A DNA stretch of 64,000 bases from Carposina sasakii (taxonomy: Eukaryota > Arthropoda > Insecta > Lepidoptera > Carposinidae): assembly GCA_014607495.2 (NCBI GenBank), contig CP053148.1:11780001-11844000 (forward strand), read 5' to 3'. Under the pieces are notes generated by a model. That model saw only the letters and a program-made list of their open reading frames with translations, was not told the DNA's origin and made no database searches. Both the position numbers and the translations under genes were made by a program. Shown in pieces: positions 55,062-64,000 of the stretch (position 1 is its first letter; each line of letters begins with the position of its first letter).

Positions 55062-56126
55062 TTTGGCGGTTGCACGTACGAGTACACGGGACGTGACTGA
55101 CGGGCTTCAAATAGGGCACACAGTTCTTCTTACATGTCTGCTTCTACCTACTTCTTTTGATCTGCAACTATTTCTATTGTCTTGTTTTATGTTGTTTCTG
55201 TCCGTGTGTAATTCTCAAATAAAAAAGTATTCTATTCTATCATCCAAACAAACAATTTGGTGAAACGCACTCTAGTAACCTAGTAGGAGAACACTAAAAA
55301 AGGTTTTGTTCAAATTCCCACGGGAGCAGGAAAAGCGGGAATCTAAAGTTTACTTTTCATGGGTGTTAGTTCTAAAAGTAAGACAGCATCATCATGACAG
55401 CATAGTTGCCGTTAAAGGAAGAGTCGAAATTGTAGGTATAAATAATTTCTATGGCAATATCCGTGGCACTATTATGTAGGTACCACGTGATCATCGAGGT
55501 GCACGTGGCGACCGAGGGGGAATAGTCACGTGTTTAAAAAGGAAGTCAATGTCATGTACTCGTATTTTAACTGACATAGGTCATAAAAAAAAATGTTGTC
55601 ATTATAATATCCACAGGTAATAAGGACCTTAGGACCCCCTAAGGATCATCAATAGGAGATAAATCGAATAATATAGATACCTATATTTTGGTCTACAATC
55701 CGCACATTTGATCTCGTTTAGTCCTTGGTTGTAGTCAGTCAGCAAATAAATATTATTTTGAGGTACATACAATTAAAACAGGATGTCCCTTTCTTTAATG
55801 TATTGCGAAAGAGTACTTAACGTTATCAATTTCAGTTTCTATTAGGATTGGCGGGCGATAATGGATGTGCTATTAAGATAAAAAGGTATCTATGGATAAA
55901 CATTCATACAAGATAATAGATAGCTAATAAATAATGCCCGCTTATAGACTCAATGGCACAAATGAATGAATGTTCTTGAGTTGTAGACCTAGGAGAGATA
56001 AAGTTAGTGTAAGTCGCTCTATCATAACTCTTTTTATTTATTTGCGCAGAAAGTCTATTGTGTGATTCTTCTGTTTGGCTATTCCATCCGTTTAGGGAAC
56101 ACCCGTGTGTATTACTGTACAGTATA
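55062..56126. other. spacer with a LINE/SINE tail fragment
   Basis: 55195-55245 (AATTCTCAAATAAAAAAGTA then TTCTATTCTATC) resembles the A-rich, TTCTA-repeating 3' ends of lepidopteran retroposons. The rest is unrecognised. Confidence 0.4.
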
Positions 56127-56423
56127 CAGTAATACCCCGCTTTACGCGAGGGATACGTTCCTGAAAAAATCGCGTTAACTGAAATTCGCGTATGTCGGGG
56201 ATTAAACATAGTCAAAATTAAAATTTTGCCACAGAGTTGCCATAGAACAAAGTCTCAGGACGGGGAATCCCCAATTCTTCAATCAGACACTACTGACTTC
56301 ATCGAGTAGACTATGCGAATACTCACCGTGATTATGTTTATAGACACATTTGAACGCCAAATTTAAAATTCGCGTTATAGTGAAACCGCACATAACGGGG
56401 TCGCGTAAAGCGGGGATTTTCTG
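56127..56423. mobile_element. TIR element, ends CAGTAATACCCCGCTTTACG
   Basis: The 23-bp ends CAGTAATACCCCGCTTTACG-CGA and the mirrored TCGCGTAAAGCGGGGATTTT-CTG match at 20 of 23 positions. Inner GCGTTAACTGAAATTCGCGT also has a mirrored partner (AAATTCGCGTTATAGTGAAA). The CAGT..TACG style recalls pogo/Tigger MITEs, but the right flank is TTC rather than TA. Confidence 0.65.
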
Positions 56424-56464
56424 TTCATGGAATCAATACCATCTCAGATTTAAAATAACATATT

Positions 56465-56695
56465 TATGCAAATGGCTGTGTTTCCGAAATAGGGTAGCCA
56501 GAATTGCAGGGTCATAGAGAAGATCCTGCAGCCCCGTTTAGAATAGCGTGGACAGATGTAATATTAAAGATGTATAAAGTTGCTAGCGTATCGCCGGAGA
56601 CAATGCCCGAGTTATTGAGTGGACTCTTACGACAAGCACGGCAAGGAGATGCAGCTGATGTATTCTAAAGCCCGCATCAGCACAGGACTTAAAAT
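56465..56695 (+). repeat. dispersed lepidopteran repeat (GAAATAGGGTAGCCAG family)
   Basis: Fullest copy here: GTGTTTCCGAAATAGGGTAG, TATCGCCGGAGACAATGCCC, GTGGACTCTTACGACAAGCA and AGATGCAGCTGATGTATTCT-AAAGCCCGCATCAGCACAGG. Fragments at 2405, 8010, 9565, 27735(-), 28862(-), 49190, 50825 and 60635. Confidence 0.65.
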
Positions 56696-57483
56696 AATAT
56701 GTAGTCTAAAAATGCAATCCATGATCAGTGATCACGCACTGACTTCGTGGGTACTATTGCAGCACTCTTTAATTTTCTCACTTATATGAAAATTGATTTA
56801 GAATTGTATTGTGATAAGTGAAAAATATACAACTTGTTATACCTATATAACTCTAACTTACTTTTTGTAACTGATATGAAATATATAAATACATAACCTA
56901 TAAGATAGTATCTATTTTGAAGGCCAATCTTTCTACACGTCCATCTTTTTTAAAGCGCTAATGTATTACATAAAATAAAGTATATGTTACCTTACGCCTA
57001 TGTGAATGTAACGAAATAGCCAAGCCACATGTATTCTAACTAAAGACTGAGTTTAGAAAATTAAGCCTTGTAGATATACCTATCATAGGCATGGATCTAT
57101 ACACTAGATCTGATAACTTTTCGATAGTTAAGTCATATGGTCATGTCTTGGCAACATTTTACATGAAAATTATAATGGTGGGTTAGTTATCTGGGTGTTA
57201 TGACGAGGTATTTATTTTGTTGAGATTATCTGAATTTGGCTATAAGTTAACACAGACAAATTTTCTACAATAAGTAGCTAAGTACTTTAATTTGTGTATT
57301 GAAGCATTTTACCATAGATTTTCCTAAACTGGTCTTAATGGAATGTACTAATTAATCATTATGCGTCTAGGTACACCTACTGACAGGTATTGTAAACTAC
57401 CTATAAAAAAGTAAAAAACACCAACGAAAAATACTATTTTGCAAAAAGTACATACACGAGGCTGATAAGTATTTATATTTGTA
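56696..57483. other. spacer, nothing recognised
   Basis: AT-rich, no supported gene. Confidence 0.5.
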
Positions 57484-57705
57484 TACTAATGGACGCCCGC
57501 GACTACGTCCGCGTGGACAGCAGATAAAATAAAATGTCGAAATGATCCGGAATAAAAATATGTTCCCGGAATAAAAAGTAGCCTATGTGTCAATCCAGGG
57601 TATCAGCTAACTCCATACCAATCGCTCCAACCGTTTTTACGTGAAAAAGTAACAAACATCCATCCATCCATACTCACAAACTTTCGCGTTTATAATATTA
57701 GTAGA
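57484..57705 (-). mobile_element. degraded Helitron (reverse)
   Basis: GGACGCCCGCGACTACGTCC-GCGTGGA is the inverted 3' end. CGCGTTTATAATATTAGTAG marks the 5' end. The terminal CTAG has mutated to CTAAT. Confidence 0.7.
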
Positions 57706-58418
57706 ATCTCGGTCAAAGAACTTTGCTTTATCATTCTTATCAGCGAATATTTCATTATCTACATACTTATTATAATATTACCTTTATAAATGTTAACATA
57801 AGATGATAATTAAGTACCGGCGTTTTTGATTTCACGAAAACCCTATATTCCAACGACCTATTTAAGAATACGGATATTATGGAATTACACTTTCCTTCAA
57901 GCTATTTAGGAAGCATAAACCATTTGATTGCCAGGTATGAAAAAACTCTACGTGTCTAATTAAAAACAATTATTTATTAGTGTTCGTAGGGGTGTACATC
58001 AAAAGTAATTCATGAATATCCAATTTGTATGAGTACACTATAAGGTTATCTAACATTATCTTAATCACTTTGCATCATTACTTAACGATTTGAAGTTTTC
58101 GTTATCATATCAGATTGATCAAAGTAAACGCATGATAAGTTTTATGACGCGAGATGCATGCTAGCGCGTTGTGGTGGTGATAACTAGGAAAGAGTAATCC
58201 AACTAATTATTATATGATATAGAAGAAGATAGATTACATTAAAGCCAACTAATACCACTCCTTAACTTGCCTCGACCTTATGGATACCTACAATGGTGAG
58301 ACAGCAAGTTCCTACTAAGTCAATGGTGTATGGTGTAATATCGCACACCTGCTAAAAACTGTCATAACCGGCAAAAGTAATGCAATATAAGGAACAATCG
58401 ACAAAAGATTGGCGTACA
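57706..58418. other. spacer, nothing recognised
   Basis: No supported gene or repeat pair. Confidence 0.5.
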
Positions 58419-58500
58419 GGCGTAGTAGTAGTGCGACCTTGCCTGCTGTGTCATAGGTCCTGGGTTCGAAGCCCGGTAGGTGCAAACATTAATATTAATT
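58419..58500 (+). mobile_element. tRNA-derived SINE fragment
   Basis: CCTGGGTTCGAAGCCCGGTA is a good tRNA B box and T arm, followed by GGTGCAAACATT as in 30955-31145. The upstream part (GTAGTAGTGCGACCTTGCCT) would be the A-box side. No intact tRNA fold. Confidence 0.6.
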
Positions 58501-60201
58501 TATTTAACACATTTCTACAAAAACTTTAAAGCTCATTTACCCAATTATCAGTTTTTTTAGAGGATGTGGGATATGTAAAGATAAAGGCATGTGTGTAAGG
58601 CATAGACAACCTGTGGTGTAAGGCATATGAATTAATTTTTAATGTGTAACCTAAGTATATCACACGACGCATCTTTCGGTCATCATCATCTATGATTTCA
58701 AAATTGGTTCATTTAAACAAAGTCCTTCGCTAGGCATCATTGTAATTCAGATGGATCTTTTCGAATCAATTGAACTTTATACATTTCACCTAGGTATGTC
58801 TACAACTAGATTTTATTACGAATATCTACCAATATTTCCCCCTTTTATCCACGCATACGCCATGCCATGGGTGCTCGCATAGCGTTTGACTCTGATTTCA
58901 CATTTCACCAATTTTTCAAGGCTATCATCTCCTCTCCGCATTATGTTATATACATTGTATTATATTGTCACATAGTTTTAAATTTTAATTCTTTTTAACC
59001 AAAATAGTAATTTTTTTTAGACATCTTTTTAAAATATAACAAATGTGACACGTGCCAAATGCGTGAAAAAAGTGTTTAAAATATTTTTATCACAATGGAA
59101 TATTGAAGCAGTTGAAAGCGCTTTTGATATGACCGTATCCGGTTATTTCCAGCATAGACATTTGATATACTTACTTACACACGTAATTATAGCATGATAT
59201 CGCAATTAAGTAAAAGTGATATAAAGTATAGACGTCAAAAAACGGTGGAACTGGAATCATGAAAAGTTTCACTTGTCTCACTTCTACCAGAGATGTGCGC
59301 GGGAAATGTGTGACATGTGTGAGCTGTGTTGTGAAAATGTATGAGGGCTCCTATTTAACAAAACTGCGCCCAGTTCTACGTTAATCTCTCACAATACGTA
59401 TGGTGGTGGTGTACGTATAAAGTTCTAGGGCGCAATTTTGCTATAAATTCATAAATATGTTGAGTGCTAGCATTATAGAGTGCAAGTCTATTGTATAAAT
59501 TGCGTTTGAATAGCGTTCTACTGATTTGTGGAAACGCGAGGTTTTTTTAATTGTGATCCTGGAATAGACCCCCAATGTCTTAATGTTGGATACAGTACCA
59601 CTTCTACCATCCTACTTACATAGAGTTCTAAGACGTAGCTCAGCTCTTTCGTGATTCTAGTAGGTCCTCGCTCAAACTCTTAAGCACAAAATTGTGGAAA
59701 ATTTAAAATTTCACACTGTGGTGTCAACAAAGTGAACTATTAGTACTAGTCTATTTACGAGTTTCAGCCGGTTTGAACGTGACAGTGTACAATGGATTCA
59801 TAAAATTGTTACTAATCTGTACAAAGTCAACGTTATTACCACGTCTAGCTATGTCGTGCCATTACCATAATTTGAGTAATTGTGGTAATAATTAGCCAAG
59901 ATGGTACGTAAATACAGGTTTGGGGTGTAATAACAAAAAGATTTTAATGTAAAATGTTGCCAAGACGAGACCATTGACTCGAAAAGACAAAAAGGTGTCA
60001 GATCTAATGCAGTCAAGTTTTTAACCGTGCACGCTCTTACTCTACTTGGTAGCATGGCTAGGCTATTTTGGTAAAGTTACTTTCATGCAGTCTTGAAATA
60101 TATTAAAATAATATAAAATAATATGTTAATTTTCACAGAAACATAGATAAATATAGCTATACAATAACGTTAAAAATCAATCAATAAGAGTATGTACCTT
60201 T
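58501..60201. other. spacer, small inverted pieces only
   Basis: AAAACTGCGCCC (about 59359) and GGGCGCAATTTT (about 59428) form a small inverted pair. ACCAGAGATGTGCGCGGGAA (59289) resembles the end of the 25.7-kb repeat. No gene. Confidence 0.45.
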
Positions 60202-60455
60202 GGCCGCGTTGGTGCCGGCAGAGTAGAATTCGTACCACCCTATGTCTGCCCGTGGGTATCGTACGAGGCGATTATGGGTTTCCGGGAGGTGGGTAGCAGC
60301 GCCTCCCGTGTTGACAACATAGTCCAAAATGCAAACTGCTGTTCACCAACCCGCCTGCCCAGCGTGGTGACTATGGGCAAATACCCCCATGGCAGTCTTG
60401 TGGCGTGCCCTGGGGGAGGCCTACGTTCAGCAGTGGACTGTAATAGGCTGATGAT
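60202..60455 (+). mobile_element. SINE-like repeat, family S, full copy with TGA tail
   Basis: GGCCGCGTTGGTGCCGGCAG, GCGATTATGGGTTTCCGGGA, CCCGCCTGCCCAGCGTGGTG, GGCGTGCCCTGGGGGAGGCC, CAGCAGTGGACTGTAATAGG and a TGATGATGATGA tail. The fullest copy in the window. Confidence 0.8.
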
Positions 60456-60716
60456 GATGATTTTCGTTACAGAACTTTGCCTTTACTTCTATTACTACAA
60501 AAATATGAGTAGGTACAATAATATTATGTCTCAATTACAAATAATAATATAAATAATATTCCCAATTATTTTAAAGATCAATAATAAATTGTCATAGGTA
60601 TATAATATATAAGTATAAACACTATGGGGCTGTGTTCCCTAAAATAGGGTAGCCATAACTGCAGGATCGCAAATGAAATCCTATAGCCACATTTAGCCTT
60701 ATAGAATTTACAGATA

Positions 60717-60743
60717 TTTATATATATATATATATATATATAT
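60717..60743. repeat. TA microsatellite
   Basis: About 13 TA units; a shorter TA run follows the truncated MITE at 60925-60942. Confidence 0.85.
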
Positions 60744-60782
60744 CGATGGAGACAATTTAATAGTATGTAGGGCTAACGTGTA

Positions 60783-60921
60783 ACGAGAGATATTTAAAAA
60801 TTCTCCATACTATCGGGAAAAATAAACATGTGATTTCGGATCTCAAATTTTGTGGATAGGTTCTCTATAGTGGGTTATTTACATAGCTTTTCGCTTAACA
60901 TACCCTTTTTGTTACACCCTG
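60783..60921. mobile_element. MITE, CAGGGTGTAAC family, 5'-truncated
   Basis: Right half only: AATAAACATGTGATTTCGG, GGTTCTCTATAGTGGG and GCTTTTCGCTTAACATACCC then TTTTTGTTACACCCTG. Confidence 0.75.
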
Positions 60922-61542
60922 TGTATATATATATATATATAGAGGAATAAGTCATATTCCTCTATGATATAAATTACGGATAATACTAAAAGAGGCTTAA
61001 TTTATAATAACACTGGCCAGATGTTGTGCGCTCAAGATATTATCTATAAAAAGGTTCAAACTAGTTTCTCTTCATATTTTCTCACAGGTAAGGATTTTTT
61101 GTAAGTCAACGCCTAATTAATGAGATGAGAGGTTTTTTACTGTCATTTAACGTTTCATCAAATAACTTTGATCTCTATAGTACGCTGTACGTTAATAGTG
61201 ATCTTCTTGCCATCAAAATGTCCCCTACACATTATCCATCATGGTTTTTTGCCTCTGCCTACCTATTAGTAGATATGATGTCTTAAATACAAAATAAAGA
61301 GCAATTTGCCTAATTTGTTTTTGTTTACCTATATATTACACAATCATAATTGTATATCATTCATCTGAGATCATAACGTATTTTGGGGTTAAAATACTTT
61401 CGACCTATTCAAAGTCACATGCACAATAATGTCGACAATTATTTCGACCTACCTGGTACCTACCATACCTACTCTGTACAGTTCAGTGAAAAAACTATTT
61501 TTGTGATATAATTACATTTATCATAAGTTCTTATTTTTAACC

Positions 61543-62283
61543 GACTTCAAAAAAAAGAAGGAGGTTCTCAATTCGTTATGTATAATATTTTTTAAAAATT
61601 ATTATGTATGTTCACCGATATTTCCGTCAATTATAGATAGATTTCAAAATTTTTTTTTGTTTTATGGAGTTCACTTCTGAGGTGGTCCCATTTTCACCAG
61701 GTCAGGATCTGGATGGTGGGATCCAGGAGAAATCTAGGGCAACCATCGAAAATTGTATGCTCGTATGGTGCTTTTGTTACGTAATCGTGTCTTACTCAGG
61801 TATATGCTTCAGGGTGTCAACATCTGATGCTGCTGTGCTGATGATGAAGCTATACAACTCCTTAACGGTTAGGAGTTGGGAAACAGTACTGCAATTGGTC
61901 GATGAAAACTATTTAGTAGTATGTGGGGCTAACGTGTTACTTGAATGAACATTTGATGCTGCTGTGCTGATGATGAAGCTACAGAACTCCTTAACGGTTA
62001 GGAGTTGGGAGACAGTACTGCAATTGGTCGATGAAAACTATTTAGTAGTATGTAGGGCTAACGTGTTACTTGAATAAACATCTGATGCTGCTGTGCTGAT
62101 GATGAAGCTACAGAACTCCTTAACGGTTAGGAGTTGGGAGATAGTACCTACTGCAATTGGTCGATGAAAACTATTTAGTAGTATGTAGGGCTGACGTGTT
62201 ACTTGAATCAACATCTGATCTGATGATGAAGCTACAGAACTCCTTAACGGTTAGGATGGGAGACAGTACTGCAATTGGTCGAT
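61543..62283 (+). mobile_element. ACCGACTTC-type element with minisatellite
   Basis: Starts ACCGACTTCAAAAAAAAGAA then GGAGGTTCTCAATTCG, a common lepidopteran element start. GAGGTGGTCCCATTTTCACC and GGTCAGGATCTGG follow as at 14500 and 35540, then the tandem array. Confidence 0.7.
61815..62283 (+). repeat. minisatellite, 129-bp unit, about 3.6 copies
   Basis: Landmark TGATGCTGCTGTGCTGATGA starts at 61825, 61954 and 62083 (129-bp spacing); a fourth, partly deleted unit starts at about 62216. Same unit as 14630-15265 but more uniform. Confidence 0.88.
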
Positions 62284-62509
62284 GGCTGATGATGAAGTAC
62301 TCTATACATGAAATAAAGTAAGTTTACAAAAAAAATGCTGGGAACGAAATTTATAGTGTCCTTAACGTGAAAAAATCCTGCTACGCGCGTCTAGCATTTA
62401 TGCAGTGTCTATTTACTCAACTTTGGACCCTAATAGAAATCAGACACAGGTACTGCTTCCATCGTGATGATGAGGAGATTCCGTAGTTTTCGGGAAACGA
62501 CCAAAAATA
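62284..62509 (-). mobile_element. family K repeat, heavily deleted
   Basis: TACTCTATACATGAAATAAA, GAAATTTATAGTGTCC, CTACGCGCGTCTAGCATT, ACTCAACTTTGGACCC and ACGACCAAAAAT keep family order with several precise-looking gaps. It lies inside the minisatellite-bearing element. Confidence 0.7.
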
Positions 62510-62934
62510 TATAGTAGTATGTAGGGCTAACGTGTTGCTTGTGAGGTATACTTGAATTAACATCTGATGCTGCTGTGCTTATTACTATTATGTTCTTATT
62601 TTTTGGAGTCGGTGCCAGCCAAACAAATAAATGTAATTAAGAAAACTGACCGACAACTTTGCCAGCCACGCGCGTCCATCAAATCAACATAACAGACTAC
62701 GTTACCTAGGCTGGCACCGACTCCAAAAAATAAGTGATAATTATAAATATTTAAATAGTTAAAGATGACTTTGTTAAAGTATTAGGTATTAAGTTATAAA
62801 TATTTAAATAATTTTAGATATTTAAAATGAATTAAGTATATAAATTAGTTACGTTATTTATCGCTTTTTAGTTAAAGTTTTTGTCGTTTGTGTTTTTTGA
62901 AGTCGATAATTTTTTTTTTCAAGTCAGTTTATTA
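62510..62934. repeat. end of the ACCGACTTC element and GGCACCGACTCC repeat
   Basis: One more minisatellite piece (TAGTATGTAGGGCTAACGTG), then TTTTTTGGAGTCGGTGCC (62600-62617) facing GGCACCGACTCCAAAAAA (62702-62719). The following 200 bp match 15718-15905. Confidence 0.65.
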
Positions 62935-63399
62935 TCACTTACTTTATTTATTTACAAATTTTCTTTATTTATTTACTAACATCGCAGTACAATCGGTGTA
63001 AGTGCAGGGAACATCACATGACCTAGAAACACTAAATTTGAAATTCCTGAGTAGTAAGTTAAAACAAATAATAATTGTGAACTTATTACTATCCCGCGCT
63101 TAATTAAAAAAAAAAGTTTTAACTATAAATAACAATTTAACCCCATTTTACATAGACCAAAACACAGCTTAATTACTTTTATAAACACAAAGATTGTTTT
63201 ACAACAAGCAGTTTGTAGTCAGGTACGATACGAGTAATGCAATGTCTATAGTACTTATATGATGTTGTGCCACTTGTTCATGTGTCCCCTTTAGCAACCA
63301 ATGAGGAAGAGGGCTTAGGAGAATCCCGCTGGCGCAGCAAGTGCCCTGTGAACCAGCATGACCGCGGCACCCCGATCGCGTGCCCCACCACGCGCAAGC
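62935..63399. other. spacer, nothing recognised
   Basis: AT-rich, then increasingly GC-rich from about 63310. Confidence 0.45.
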
Positions 63400-63542
63400 G
63401 CGTAACGATGCGCGCGCATATATTCACCGACGCTTTGGCCGAGCACCAGTCAATTTCCAGTTCTCTGTGCGTAGCGATCGAATTTTACGCTGCAACTTTT
63501 GTATTCGCGCGCGATATCTTCGCGCAACTTGTGTATCGAATT
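63400..63542 (+). promoter_or_regulatory. candidate promoter and 5' non-coding exon
   Basis: A CpG-rich island (about 63320-63545) in an AT-rich region. CATATAT at about 63418 lies 30 bp before CCAGTCA, which resembles an initiator. A possible donor TTGAG|GTAAAC follows at 63543. An open frame across it (63267-63722) has no recognisable domain. Could be the start of a gene continuing past the window; inference only. Confidence 0.25.
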
Positions 63543-64000
63543 GAGGTAAACAAAATAGTTATTACTTTTGTAGGCTTACTTTATTTCTATTTAATAGTTT
63601 TCGGGAGTATGTTTGGTGTCATACATTGTGAGCAGGGTATGGAAATTCCCACTGACCTTAGCACGTGGAGAGCGGATGCTCGCGCCTCTCGCCTGCTCTG
63701 CAAATGCCCTGCTGCACTGTGAAATGTAATACGGAACACCCAGCACACTCTAGATCTTTGTTTGTACACATAAACAATGCTTTCATAATGCTGTGCGATT
63801 TTAACTCCTTCCTTTTGATTGGGAATCATTTAAGTATGAAATATCGTATTTTAATACTAAAGAACTGTACAAAATAAGTTGCTGAAATATATATAAACGT
63901 CAATTTCACCATTCCTGTCTGATAAAGGAAATAAGTTAGCAAGTGGGGAACATTGCTTTTTAGAAATGACTTTTTCTTATCGACGTATCGCGTGTTTTTA

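Noticed and set aside
60717..60743. CRISPR-like or regulatory array
   Set aside because: Simple TA microsatellite next to MITE ends; no spacers.

Overview
This window is from an animal genome, most likely a moth or butterfly. Coding sequence is split by AT-rich introns with GT-AG borders. The spacer is packed with repeats typical of Lepidoptera: Helitrons ending in GCGGACGNAGTCGCGGGC..CTAG, ACCGACTTC-type elements, SINE-like copies ending in GTCCAGCAGTGGACTGCAAT, and many TIR MITEs. I see no bacterial operon, CRISPR array or rRNA. The tRNA-like sequences are tRNA-derived SINEs, not tRNA genes.

Host genes. Two genes lie on the + strand. (1) About 6.35-11.2 kb: the 3' part (seven exons, about 561 codons) of a leucine-rich-repeat protein with about 16 LRRs, a cysteine-containing cap and a Pro/Val-rich tail; its 5' exons were not found. 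(2) 18,715-32,147: a complete zer-1 (Zer1) gene, seven coding exons giving 772 aa. It encodes the ZYG11/ZER1-type CUL2 substrate receptor for Gly/N-degrons. A TATCGATA (DRE-like) box and a probable 5'UTR intron lie just upstream, and a roughly 2.2-kb 3'UTR lies downstream. A weak candidate promoter/first exon for a third gene lies near 63.4-63.55 kb.

Layout. 0-6.3 kb: spacer or 5' intron of the LRR gene, with a SINE, a Helitron and MITEs. 6.3-11.9 kb: LRR gene. 12-16.4 kb: stacked MITEs, an ACCGACTTC element and a 129-133-bp minisatellite. 16.4-18.4 kb: mostly unique sequence plus a Helitron. 18.4-34.4 kb: Zer1, whose introns 1 and 4 are large and full of transposons. 34.5-63 kb: almost only mobile-element debris (LINE reverse-transcriptase remnants, a mariner transposase remnant, SINEs, MITEs). 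63-64 kb: a small GC-rich island.

Main message. No new gene system is evident. The most informative structure is nested transposition that can be read directly from target-site duplications and from empty sites in related copies within this window. In Zer1 intron 1 a 2.86-kb TIR element contains an 8-bp-TSD element. That one contains both a second 8-bp-TSD element (which carries a five-copy, exactly 86-bp minisatellite) and a Helitron. Similar nests occur at 28.2, 29.5, 36.1, 53.9 and 54.6 kb. All coordinates come from reading the sequence by eye. Exon borders are firm to the base where GT-AG and frame agree; repeat edges without a TSD are approximate.
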